From NCBI GenBank assembly GCA_010015805.1, contig ML978125.1, positions 1,984,001-2,048,000 of the forward strand: a stretch of DNA of 64,000 nt. Reading direction: 5' to 3'. Below are positions 11,075 through 19,503 of the stretch, piece after piece (the stretch's first letter is position 1; every line of letters starts with the position of its first letter). Under the pieces are notes generated by a model. The model was not told the DNA's origin and made no database searches. It saw only the letters and a program-made list of their open reading frames with translations. This DNA comes from Rhizodiscina lignyota. Lineage: Eukaryota > Ascomycota > Dothideomycetes > Aulographales > Rhizodiscinaceae. Made by a program: the position numbers and the translations under genes.

Positions 11075-12734
11075 TCAGCGAATGTCCAGCTGGAACGGCT
11101 TGAAGCGCCCTCCCAACGCCCCACACCTTGGGCATCTCGCGCCCCTTCCCCTCCTCTGCTCCACGCCAATCGCGTCGACGCAGTCCTGGCACAGGCCGCA
11201 GATGCACTCGGTGCACGCGTAGCTCTTCTTCAGCGCCGTGACGCGCTGGCAGCCCGCACAGTATATCTGCACCGGGTGGCTGCTCGTCGGACTGCTGTCG
11301 CTCAGGCCCTGGCTTGGGATGTGGAAGTTTGCGCCGGACATGGCAGAGAGGGAGGAGTCGATTGAGGACTCGACGGAGGGGAAGGGGATGAGGTCCGCGT
11401 TCGGGTCGGTGGTCGCAGTCTGCGGCGGGGGTGTCATTTCGCGCTGCAAGGGGGAGGCGGTGTACGATTGGAGGTGGGAATTCATGTACGGCGGGAGAGA
11501 GGAGCGATTGAACATGTGCGGAGAGGTAGGGGCGGCGACCTGTATTTCGGTCAAGTCAGCGACCAACAGCTCGTAACAAGATGGCTCGTTGTATAGCGGC
11601 GAGTTTACAGGAGTCCTGTCGCGACTGTCCTCGCGCTCCCGAATGTCTTCTTCGGTGGCAGAGGCAGCCGCGTCTATGAGGTCTTCCCAGCGCTTGCCAA
11701 ACACTGCTGCTTGAGGCTCAGCAGAGTATGCTTTGCGGTCGTGCGAGAAGCGCTTGTTCTGCAACTCCTTCGACTTTGTGCGCTCATGTTTCGGCTTGCG
11801 CGCATTTTGTCCTACGGAAGTTTTTCGCGGTCTGTTTGGTTTGACGGGTCGATTGCCAGGGGGGAGGGTGGACGAGCGGCCGGGAGGGGATCTGGCGAGC
11901 GACGACGGCAACAGCTCTCGACGCGGCGCACCGCCCAAGTCGGGGTGAATGTACTGGTCATCGTCGAATATTTGTTCGTCTTCGTTCAAGAGTGGCGCAA
12001 ACCGAGCTCGACGGTTTTTCTTGTACCCCTCGGCATCAGAGAAGGCCTCCTATGTAAGCAAATCGCGTTATCGATAAACCCCTCCTCCAACAAATGGTGG
12101 GATGATTCAAATCGAGCTGCATACCTGCTCAGACTCCCAACCTGGCTCGGCGCGGAAATTATGCAATTGTGCTAGGGCTGCAGCAGCACTCTCGACTGGA
12201 AGTAGAGAGCCTCTCCTGTACTCGTCTGAGGATCGGGGGGTGGTGCCGATGTTGTAGTCGTCAGCGTAGTAAGCTCTGTTCTGGTACGCTGTGATGGATT
12301 AGAGTTCACGCGTGGCATTGGGTGGCGATTGTGTATACCTGAAGGGTCTTGCGAAATGTACGATGAGGACGAGGGCGCAGGAGGAGGTGGGCGTTCAGAT
12401 GGCGGCGTGTTGACCATCAAGTGGAAGCTTTCCTCGGTCGCCGGAAGCTTGGATATGTAGTGCTCAGGATGCGCTCTGCGGATGTGCTCCTGCATCGACC
12501 GATACCGTTTTTCCTATACCGAAATGTCCATGTGAGTTTGTATACTTTGAGAGGTGTGGAGGAGCATGGGATGGCAATCGATTCGGGTCCAGCGAGACAA
12601 AGGAGACTGAGACTCACGCCGAAGCAGCGCTTGCGACAGCTCGAGCCATCGTGATTCTTGAGCGGGCAGACGACGACATTGTTGGCGTCGGAGACGGAGA
12701 ATGAGCTCTGGAGGTTGGAGGATCTCGGCGGCAT
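11075..12734 (-). CDS. Fungal protein with N-terminal Cys/His module and C-terminal RING-like zinc module
   Basis: Four exons (12734-12618, 12513-12339, 12288-12125, 12049-11075) give 476 residues with consistent phases. Introns of about 104, 50 and 75 nt have donors GTGAGT, GTATAC and GTATGC. Residues ~20-60 contain CPLKNHDGSSCRKRCFGEKRYRSMQ followed by EHIRRAHPEHYI, a C2H2-like zinc module conserved across Pezizomycotina. Next comes KLPATEESFHLMVNTPPSERP. Exon 3 supplies SAAAALAQLHNFRAEPGWESEQ. The middle is disordered and rich in Ser/Pro/Arg. The C-terminus has YCAGCQRVTALKKSYACTEC, CGLCQDC and CPRCG, eight cysteines spaced like a RING or related two-zinc fold. I recognise this as a conserved fungal family but know no assigned function; E3 ligase activity would be a guess. 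Confidence 0.85.
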
Positions 12735-14417
12735 CTGATGCAACGATGGCTGGCCAGGGTGAGCGCAGGGAGAGGGGGGAGAGGAGCTCTGGCGAGCGGG
12801 TGGGAGCGAGAGGGCGCAATTGAGCAATGTGGGCAGCGTCAATTGAATTTGCAGCGTGTGTGTGGAGTGTCCGCGGACTCTGTGGTGAAGAGAGCAGGGC
12901 GCGGGCTCGAGCTTGCAGTGTTGGTCGAGGTGAAACCTGAGTGTGATGCTAGGGTGGGGTGTGAATGGTGAGGGGCAGCACACGCTGGAGCTTGCTCGAA
13001 GGAAGCTCCAACAAAGGCACAGAGCCCGAAGCTGCCCGGTTTAGCGAACAATTTTCCGCTGGCTGGCCCTTTCTTTTGCAGAGCGCGACATTGCTAAGCT
13101 GAAGGCGCGCGCGGCAGGCCAATTGCGACGCTGGCAAGCTTGCGCCGGCCCAGCTTCAGGAACCATTCCTCCCCTCGCGCTCAGGAACAGCACAGCTCGG
13201 AGGGAGCTTGTCTGCAAACAGCTCTGCGACGTCATTTGGGTGTCCCTTAAAAGCACCGCCATCCCACCCTTCATCCTGTCCTTCTCGAGTCGTCGCAGGA
13301 GGTCACACTCAATGCAGCATTCATCCAAGTCCAGCGCTTGCCCGGTTGAGTGTGCCGGGTACAGGGCAGCGCGAGGGCAGCACGGCACCAGCAGCTCTCC
13401 CCTGTCGTCGAGGTCCAGCTCATGCTGCCAACAGCTGACAGAGATGCTCACAAGCAAGGACCAGCACTGACTCCGCGTCATCGACTGCTTGCGACAATTC
13501 GGCAGAATCGGAGGGCCGATCGACGTCTCGCGCTGGGGTGTGGCATTGGCTGAGTAGAACAGACGGAATGGGACTGGCGCTTCGAGGGCGCCATGTGCCC
13601 GGGTGGGAGGACTGCCAGTCATCGCCAGACCTCTCACATGTTGCTGCCAGTCTATTTTAGTCGGACGTCCTGTCTGTTTTTCCTGTCGCTGGTACTGTTG
13701 TACTCCTCAGCTCCATCGTCGTTCGTCGACCCCGTTCAGAGCGTGCGCCATCCATCCTTTGAGGGAACAGGTCTACCGGAAAAAGCCGTGCCTAGCAAGG
13801 ACAGGCGGCCTGGCAGCATCGTTTCGTCGATCCGGGCGCCGATGTTTCGAGCGATGAAGCAAGAAACAAGCGCGGCTATAGTAGGGCTGTTCGCTAAGAC
13901 TTGATTAGAGACATGCTGGTATAAACAGCTACAGGTGTAACATGAGCAGCAGCGCTTTAAGAGGGTGGCATATGTAGGCGCGCAAAAGGAGCATGTCCAA
14001 GGCCGAGCCTGGAGCCACTGCTCGTGTCGGCCTTCTCTCTGTCGCTGGCGGGCAGCTTCAACCGACGCGACACGGCTCAGGTTGCCCGTTGGTGGCCATG
14101 GCGTCGATAGGGAATCTGACCCATCTCATCCACTCCTCAACTTCACTCCGTCTCTCCCTTTTGCTTCTTTCTGCTTGACTTGATATAGCGAGCCTGTCGC
14201 GCCCTCTTTCAGACTGCGGATTTTCGTGACATGGTGACGCTTGCCTCCACGAGATTTCGCTTTACATTCTATCCATCGACCATGTAATTTTTAGATCTAC
14301 GAGGTCAGTAATTGAATCCTTACCTTTCGTCCTCCAACATGCTAATGGTTAATTTACTGCAGGCTATAATCAGGCCCTTACCTTACCCTTTCGAACGAAA
14401 TACAACCATTTAATGCA
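12735..14417. other. 1.7-kb intergenic region, no supported gene
   Basis: Long divergent spacer between the zinc-module gene and the MBL-fold gene. A 198-codon minus-strand ORF (13041-13637) exists, but its composition is unlike the neighbours and it has no motif, so I do not call it. The stretch at about 14150-14415 is CT-rich and looks like the 5' leader of the MBL gene. Confidence 0.5.
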
Positions 14418-15572
14418 ATGCCTTTGAGTATCAAATCCATCAACGGCGACACCTGCTTCCTCCTAACCTTTACGCCTCCAATCGCTCCAAGGTCCTCTTC
14501 ACCAGGGCTATTCCCGGGCTCGTTCACCATTCTCGTCGATCCGTGGTTGACTGGTCCTACGCATATCATCAGTCCAGGCTTCTCGACAACGAAGCAATCT
14601 CGACAGCCATGCATAAAATCGCTAGCAGAGCTGGAGGATGAGCTTGATCTGATTTTAGTCTCCCAAGACAAGCCGGACCACTGCAATAAAGCTACGTTGA
14701 AGCAGTTGTCACCCCACACTGCGGCCACTATTGTTTCCACTCCCGTAGCTGCGAAGAAGATCCGATCATGGAACCACTTCGATCGACGGAGCATATCCTC
14801 GTTGCCGAGCTATGATCCCACCAACAGCAACTCTGTCTACCGCATCTCCCTGCACCCTCCATCTCCTCGCGGATCCCCTGGTGAAATTACAATCACTATT
14901 CTTGCACCCAAGTTCGACATGAGCGGCCTTCACAATGCGATCGGCATCACGTACCGCCCGCCTTCCACAGTCTTAAGTCAAAACCACGGCTCTTACATCA
15001 ACCTACCAATGACACCGCCACTGACACCAATGTCACCAACGTTCCAGTCGTCTACACTCTCTCCATCGCCGTATAACAACCGAGAGAAGACTCTCAGTGT
15101 CCTGTATTCCCCGCACGGCGCGCCTTATCCGCTCGTCAAGAGCTGGGCGCAAAACCATCTGGTCAAAGAGGGCGCATTGCCGCTCACTGCATTGATACAT
15201 AGCTTCGACGTCGTCGAGAATCCATGGTACCTGGGCGGCATTATCACCACCGGCTTCCCGGGTGGCTGCGAGATTGCGCGAAATCTGCAGGCAAAGGCAT
15301 GGATTGGTGCACACGACGCAGAGAAAGAGGTCTCCGGTCTGGGCGTGAAGCTGCTGCAGACGAAGAAATTTGGACTCGATGATATCAAGCGACATCTCGA
15401 CGAAAATGGAATTGACGTCTTGGACAATAAGAGCGTGAGCACGGATGATACGAGTGCGAGCTCGGCGAGTAGGAGCATAAGTGGGAGCAGTGGGAGGAGC
15501 AGCGGCAAGAGATCAAGGATGGATGTGGTTGTTCTGGATGTGGGCGAGGAGACGCAGATACCTGCTATGTAA
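14418..15572 (+). CDS. Metallo-beta-lactamase-fold protein with degenerate metal site
   Basis: Single-exon gene, 384 residues. The first third looks like an MBL-fold hydrolase of the UlaG/lactamase-like type: SFTILVDPWLTGPTH (first strand and DPWLTG turn), then LDLILVSQDKPDHCNKATLKQL, which sits where active enzymes have SHxHxDH. Here only the Asp-His of that motif is kept and both leading His are replaced. The later part has TLSVLYSPHGAPYPLV and ALIHSFDVVENPWYLGGIITTGFPGG, and the C-terminus is a Ser-rich tail (SASSASRSISGSSGRSSGKRS). I infer the fold; a catalytic reaction cannot be assigned. Similar fungal proteins with the SQDKxDHC variant are familiar to me as a recurrent group, so this is probably not a decayed gene. 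Confidence 0.82.
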   Translation: MPLSIKSINGDTCFLLTFTPPIAPRSSSPGLFPGSFTILVDPWLTGPTHIISPGFSTTKQSRQPCIKSLAELEDELDLILVSQDKPDHCNKATLKQLSPHTAATIVSTPVAAKKIRSWNHFDRRSISSLPSYDPTNSNSVYRISLHPPSPRGSPGEITITILAPKFDMSGLHNAIGITYRPPSTVLSQNHGSYINLPMTPPLTPMSPTFQSSTLSPSPYNNREKTLSVLYSPHGAPYPLVKSWAQNHLVKEGALPLTALIHSFDVVENPWYLGGIITTGFPGGCEIARNLQAKAWIGAHDAEKEVSGLGVKLLQTKKFGLDDIKRHLDENGIDVLDNKSVSTDDTSASSASRSISGSSGRSSGKRSRMDVVVLDVGEETQIPAM

Positions 15573-16113
15573 GAGTATAGCAGGGTAATGGCCAGTATCA
15601 GGTAATGTCAGTAATGTGACTGGAAGCCACAAGAGTGTAGGCTAGTTATTCTAGCATTCTATCCAATCCCATGCAGCTTTACTTTTTTCGTAATTCCTCC
15701 TCATTCGGAAAGTATGTAGGTTGAGTCACTACTTATTTTGTCTAAACGTTCGTTTCATCGCTATTGGCTCCCCAATTCCAACGGTGAACACCACCATCAA
15801 TTCTGCTTGGAGCCTATCAATCCCAACGGCGATTGATGGTGATGGCCACCAACTACAATAAACTCTTCTCCTTCCCTCTCATCCTTTCGATTTGTTCTAT
15901 ATGCAGGAACTTCTGTGTCAGGCACTTTCTCATCGAGATCTTCTTCTTCAGGAGCTTCTGCATCAGGAACTTCAACTTCAAAGGTAAGGTTTTAACATAA
16001 GCTTGGATATTCTACTTATACCACTATAAGTTCTAACATTAATGTCGATATTACAGCAATCGCCCTCGTCATCATAACACCATCATCATAATCATCATCT
16101 CATACCCACCACC
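15573..16113. other. Spacer containing repeat copy A and a possible 5' UTR intron
   Basis: Contains one copy of the three-copy repeat (15844-15907). Just downstream is a stretch of GGAACTTC/GGAGCTTC repeats, then a possible intron (GTAAGG at about 15983 to TTACAG at about 16057) that would belong to the leader of the gene at 16114. Confidence 0.45.
15844..15907 (+). repeat. Dispersed ~60-bp direct repeat, copy A
   Basis: Reads CAACTACAATAAACTCTTCT then CCTTCCCTCTCATCCTTTCGAT. Closely similar to copies B (16690-16751) and C (17284-17347), all in the same orientation. Confidence 0.85.
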
Positions 16114-16677
16114 ATGCCCGCAACCCGCCGCACCACCGCCAAAGCGGGCATCACCCTGCCCTCCAAGCCGCCGGTCGAAGACCCGGACAGCATCGGCACC
16201 ATGCGTGCCACCGCAGCCGCCGCCGCCGCCGCCGCCGAGGTCGTCGAGGCCTCCAGACAGGCCGAATACGCGGAGCCGTCGGCGGGCCCAAGCGAGCCTC
16301 GCCCGAAGAAGGAGGCCCCGTGCTGGAAGGCCGGGGACAAGATCGAGAGGCTGCGGCCCAGCAAGGCGGCTTCTGCGAATTGGGCCCCGCAGATGCGGGA
16401 GCAGGAGAGGAAGGAGAAGAGGGAGCAGGCGGAGGAGGATGCTGTGCTGGGCGAGTATGGGTTGCGGTTGTGGGAGAAGAGGTTGGGGACGGAGTTTAAG
16501 CGGCGCGGGGGAGGGCTTTTGGAGGAGAGGCGGGAGGAGTGGGCGAGGCAGACGGCGGCGGAGGCTCTCGTGATGTTGAGCCAGTCGGGAGAGAGGTCGA
16601 GCGTGGAAAATGCGTCGGTGGATGGCTTGCCGACTCTGTGTGCTGCTGCGGAGGAGGTGAAGCGGCGTGACGTGTAG
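16114..16677 (+). CDS. Low-complexity hypothetical protein (187 aa)
   Basis: ORF of 187 residues starting ATGCCCGCAACCCGCCGCAC. Residues ~29-40 are a poly-Ala run from GCC repeats. The middle holds PRPKKEAPCWKAGDKIERLRPSKAASANWAPQ. The C-terminal half is a charged, probably helical stretch (EEDAVLGEYGLRLWEKRLGTEFKRRGGGLLEERREEWARQTAAEALVML). No known domain. GC is clearly higher than in the surrounding AT-rich spacer, and the gene lies between repeat copies A and B, so it may be a recently acquired or fast-evolving gene. A 5' UTR intron (about 15983-16057) is plausible. Coding status is moderately supported. Confidence 0.5.
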   Translation: MPATRRTTAKAGITLPSKPPVEDPDSIGTMRATAAAAAAAAEVVEASRQAEYAEPSAGPSEPRPKKEAPCWKAGDKIERLRPSKAASANWAPQMREQERKEKREQAEEDAVLGEYGLRLWEKRLGTEFKRRGGGLLEERREEWARQTAAEALVMLSQSGERSSVENASVDGLPTLCAAAEEVKRRDV

Positions 16678-16689
16678 ATGCTCGGGTGT

Positions 16690-16751
16690 CGTAGCCAACT
16701 ACAATGAAGTCTTCTCCTTCCTCCTTATTATCCTTTTGATTTTTCTATATA
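16690..16751 (+). repeat. Dispersed ~60-bp direct repeat, copy B
   Basis: Reads GTAGCCAACTACAATGAAGT then CTTCTCCTTCCTCCTTATTA. It begins 13 bp after the stop codon of the 16114 gene, inside its 3' region. The most divergent of the three copies. Confidence 0.8.
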
Positions 16752-16801
16752 CTGTGAATTATGATTCTACTAATCTAAACTTAAGTATGTTTAAGACACT
16801 A

Positions 16802-16839
16802 AGGGCAACAGCAAATTACGAGGGCAACAGCAAATTACG
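16802..16839. repeat. Perfect 19-bp tandem duplication
   Basis: AGGGCAACAGCAAATTACG occurs twice back to back with no mismatch. Confidence 0.95.
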
Positions 16840-16971
16840 AACTGTTATATTGAACTTAAGTGTTAGGTCTAATGTGGTTTTTCGACATGCACTGAATAAC
16901 TAGTGGCATAACCGCAAAGGGCCCCCGCCCTTCCTAATAAACTCAGTCAGTCTGGTTTTCCTTACTGTCTT

Positions 16972-17002
16972 CCCGAATCGAAGAGTTCGATTCCGATTCG
17001 GG
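16972..17002. repeat. Hairpin with 9-bp perfect stem
   Basis: CCCGAATCG and CGATTCGGG flank a 13-nt loop that contains AGTTCGATTCC, which resembles a Pol III B box. No tRNA fold can be drawn around it. Confidence 0.7.
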
Positions 17003-17283
17003 GAGCCAGTTAGGTTTTGCACTTTTATTTTCCAAATTCACCCTTTTTTTAGCATCTAGATAGGATTTTTCCTTTAAGAGAACACGCGTTGTTTTATTTT
17101 ATTTTTTGGTTGACTTAGCTATATGATTCTTCATTGTTTGGCTCATCGCTGGCGCAGAGCACGTGACATGGCTAGGAGGCTCGGCACCGGATTAACCATA
17201 TTTCTAGCCTTCGGCTGGAAATATCAGTACCTCCCGGTACCGGTACGGAAGTACCCGTATCACGGGGGTTCTGGGTGCTAGCT

Positions 17284-17347
17284 CGTGGCCAACTATAATA
17301 AAGTCTTCTCCTTCCCTCTTATCCTTTCGATTTTTTCTATAGCAGAA
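17284..17347 (+). repeat. Dispersed ~60-bp direct repeat, copy C
   Basis: Reads GTGGCCAACTATAATAAAGT then CTTCTCCTTCCCTCTTATCC. Closest to copy A; similarity extends a little past the core (GCAGAAC against GCAGGAAC). Confidence 0.85.
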
Positions 17348-17897
17348 CTCGGATTTGCGGGCATCATTCTCCAGGACTTTCCCGGAAAGTCTCTCACTTG
17401 GCATCGCGCAGTATTCTGAGAGGGCATAGATCACAACGTGGAAATGCTCAGCTGAAGAAGGCCGAGAGAGATGGCGAGGAATAGAGATGAGCTCAGAGGA
17501 AGTAGGAGTTGAGAGGAGAGAATTGAAGCTTGGAGTATAGTGATGCTGTAACGGAAGAGGGGTCGTTCAATACCACATAGGTGGTGGGAAGACAATGCCA
17601 ACGCTTTAGCAGACGGTATTTAGTAAGCTGTGTACATTCTCATGCAATCGAAGCATTGCTCTTGCAGAAAGTTCTGTTCCTAGAGTTTATGGTAGTTTGT
17701 CCAAGGCGCAGAGGTGCGACAGAGCGTCTCCCGTGAATTACATACATTGTTGAAAGGCAGTTCAATGGCGCTCGGACTCTCCTTGTTCCCTCTGACCAGA
17801 TGTGCACACTTTCACTTTACCCACATTGAACATGACCTTTTCATTTCCACTCAGTTATCTGCACGCTTGAATATCTCGAATGTTGATACCCCCTTCG

Positions 17898-18989
17898 TTA
17901 TGCAGTTGCTTCAACAGTAGGAGCGGCACCCAACGCCTTCTCAGTCTTCTGCTCCTCAAGCTTTGCCTTCAATGCGGCAAAGTGTCGCTGCATTGCGACC
18001 TTGTTATTCTCATCACCAGTCCTCGCTGGGTACTTCTTCTTCGGCCCTTGGATGATAACATCCTTTAGCGGCTGGTTGAAATACGCAATACTATAACGCT
18101 CTCCAAAGAAGTCGCCTTCCTCAGACGGCGCCTTCACCCTGTGGAATGTCGATTTGAAGCGGTCGTCGCTCCAAGACATGAGACAGTCCCCGATATTGCA
18201 AATAGCCTCGCCCGCTTTGAGATCGACCTTTGTCCATTCATCTCCCAGTCCGAATTCAGTCACTGCCTCTCTTCCAGGACAAATTTCCAGTCCGCTCTGC
18301 CCCTCGCGCTGAAACAAGACGGTGAGGAAACTCCAGTCCGCATGTGCGCCTGCACGATGCCATACAGCTCCGTCGGCCGTTTTCGGAGTCTCAAAATAGT
18401 GCAGCAATCGGCAAACATTCTGTGAGTCCGGTCTTGTGATATCGTGCGCTTTGACGAAGTAGTCGTCAGGGAATCCGAGCCCCCGAGCAATGCACAACAT
18501 CAGCCGGTCTGAGACTTCTTGCATTCGATGCATAAATTGGAGTGATCTCTCCTTGAAGCCAGGCAGATACTCATCCGAGATCCAGATGCCTTTCATGTTG
18601 TCACCGTACTGGAGTTGATATGATTCTTTCTGGTCCGCAGCTCCAGTCGAAGGCCGCACCTGTGACTTGAACTCCCAGCCCACATTGTTGGGGCTCCAAG
18701 GTACGGTTGCCTTTACATCGCTGGGGAGAGCAAAGAACCTTTGAGAGTTGTCGAACATGTCTTCGATTTCCTCGATCGAAATCCCATGATCTGTAATGCT
18801 GAAGAATCCCACATTTTCAGCCGCGTTCACGATCTCAGCCGTGATTTCATCGACTCGACTGTCGAAATCACGAAGAGAGATCTGGGGTAGCGATTAGCAG
18901 GTGCTCTGCACTGTAAGAGACAACTGATGTGAGTGATAGCTTACTTTGGGGATCTTCCGATCGTTGTTGTATCTTGTCTTCTCGCCCAT
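17898..18989 (-). CDS. 2-oxoglutarate/Fe(II)-dependent dioxygenase (isopenicillin N synthase-like)
   Basis: Two exons (18989-18945 and 18881-17898) joined over a 63-nt intron (GTAAGC, GCTAAT, CCCCAG) give 342 residues. The N-terminal DIOX_N part contains ENVGFFSITDHGIS and the RFFALPSDVKATVPW stretch. The catalytic jelly roll shows the metal triad: HADWSFLTVLFQ gives the first His and the Asp, and FHRVKAP gives the distal His. ERYSIAYF supplies the Arg that binds 2-oxoglutarate. Length and layout fit fungal non-haem dioxygenases of the flavonol synthase/gibberellin-oxidase type; the substrate is unknown. It is divergent from the Zn2Cys6 regulator at 19504 with about 0.5 kb shared upstream, which suggests, but does not show, that the regulator controls it. 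Confidence 0.9.
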
Positions 18990-19503
18990 GATGCCTTGAC
19001 ACGTAAGATGACGCTGAACGTGTCTAATGTCTAGTGCTTGCCAATTGCTTCGTGCGGTTGAGGTTGACACCGTTGGTGGCTCTTAAGGGGAGGAATTGAG
19101 ATATAAGCATCTCAGAATCCGATACGATGGTTCGCCGAAGCTCTGGAACTGCCAGAGATATTACTTGATCGGCAAAGTCCTATCTATCATCGGAAAACGA
19201 CTCTCCATCATCTTTAAGAGTGCAATCCACAAAAGTAAGAAATACATCACGCAATTTCGTGATAAAGGCGTCATCAGGGTGTACTGAAGCAAGGCGCGAG
19301 CCAAATAATTCACCGGCTACGTTCACAGAGGCAGGGGCTGATGAGGGCTCGAAATGGCACATGTGAAGGTAGAACCCTAACCCTAGGTAGCTAACCGCAC
19401 TAGCATCGCGTCACGCGTTCTCTATTGACTCTTCTCAACCTTTATGTCTTCTTCATAAGTCGCAATGTAAAGTTAATCATATGCCTCTGCATTAGGCTTG
19501 TTG
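18990..19503. promoter_or_regulatory. Shared divergent promoter, oxygenase / Zn2Cys6 regulator
   Basis: About 510 bp between divergent starts. It holds a telomere-like ACCCTAACCCTAGG at about 19374-19386. No gene is supported here. Confidence 0.55.

Larger units (their letters stand above)
16678..17897. other. AT-rich accessory spacer with repeats B and C
   Basis: About 1.2 kb without a supported gene. It holds repeat copies B and C, a 19-bp tandem duplication and a 9-bp-stem hairpin. Composition is AT-rich relative to flanking genes. Confidence 0.6.

Noticed and set aside
13041-13637. 198-codon minus-strand ORF in the long spacer
   Set aside because: No motif, odd residue composition, no splice partners, and the overlapping plus frames are equally open; typical of GC-rich spacer.
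16921-17040. Possible tRNA gene
   Set aside because: Only a B-box-like string is present; the T-stem and acceptor stem cannot be paired and no good A box lies at the right distance.
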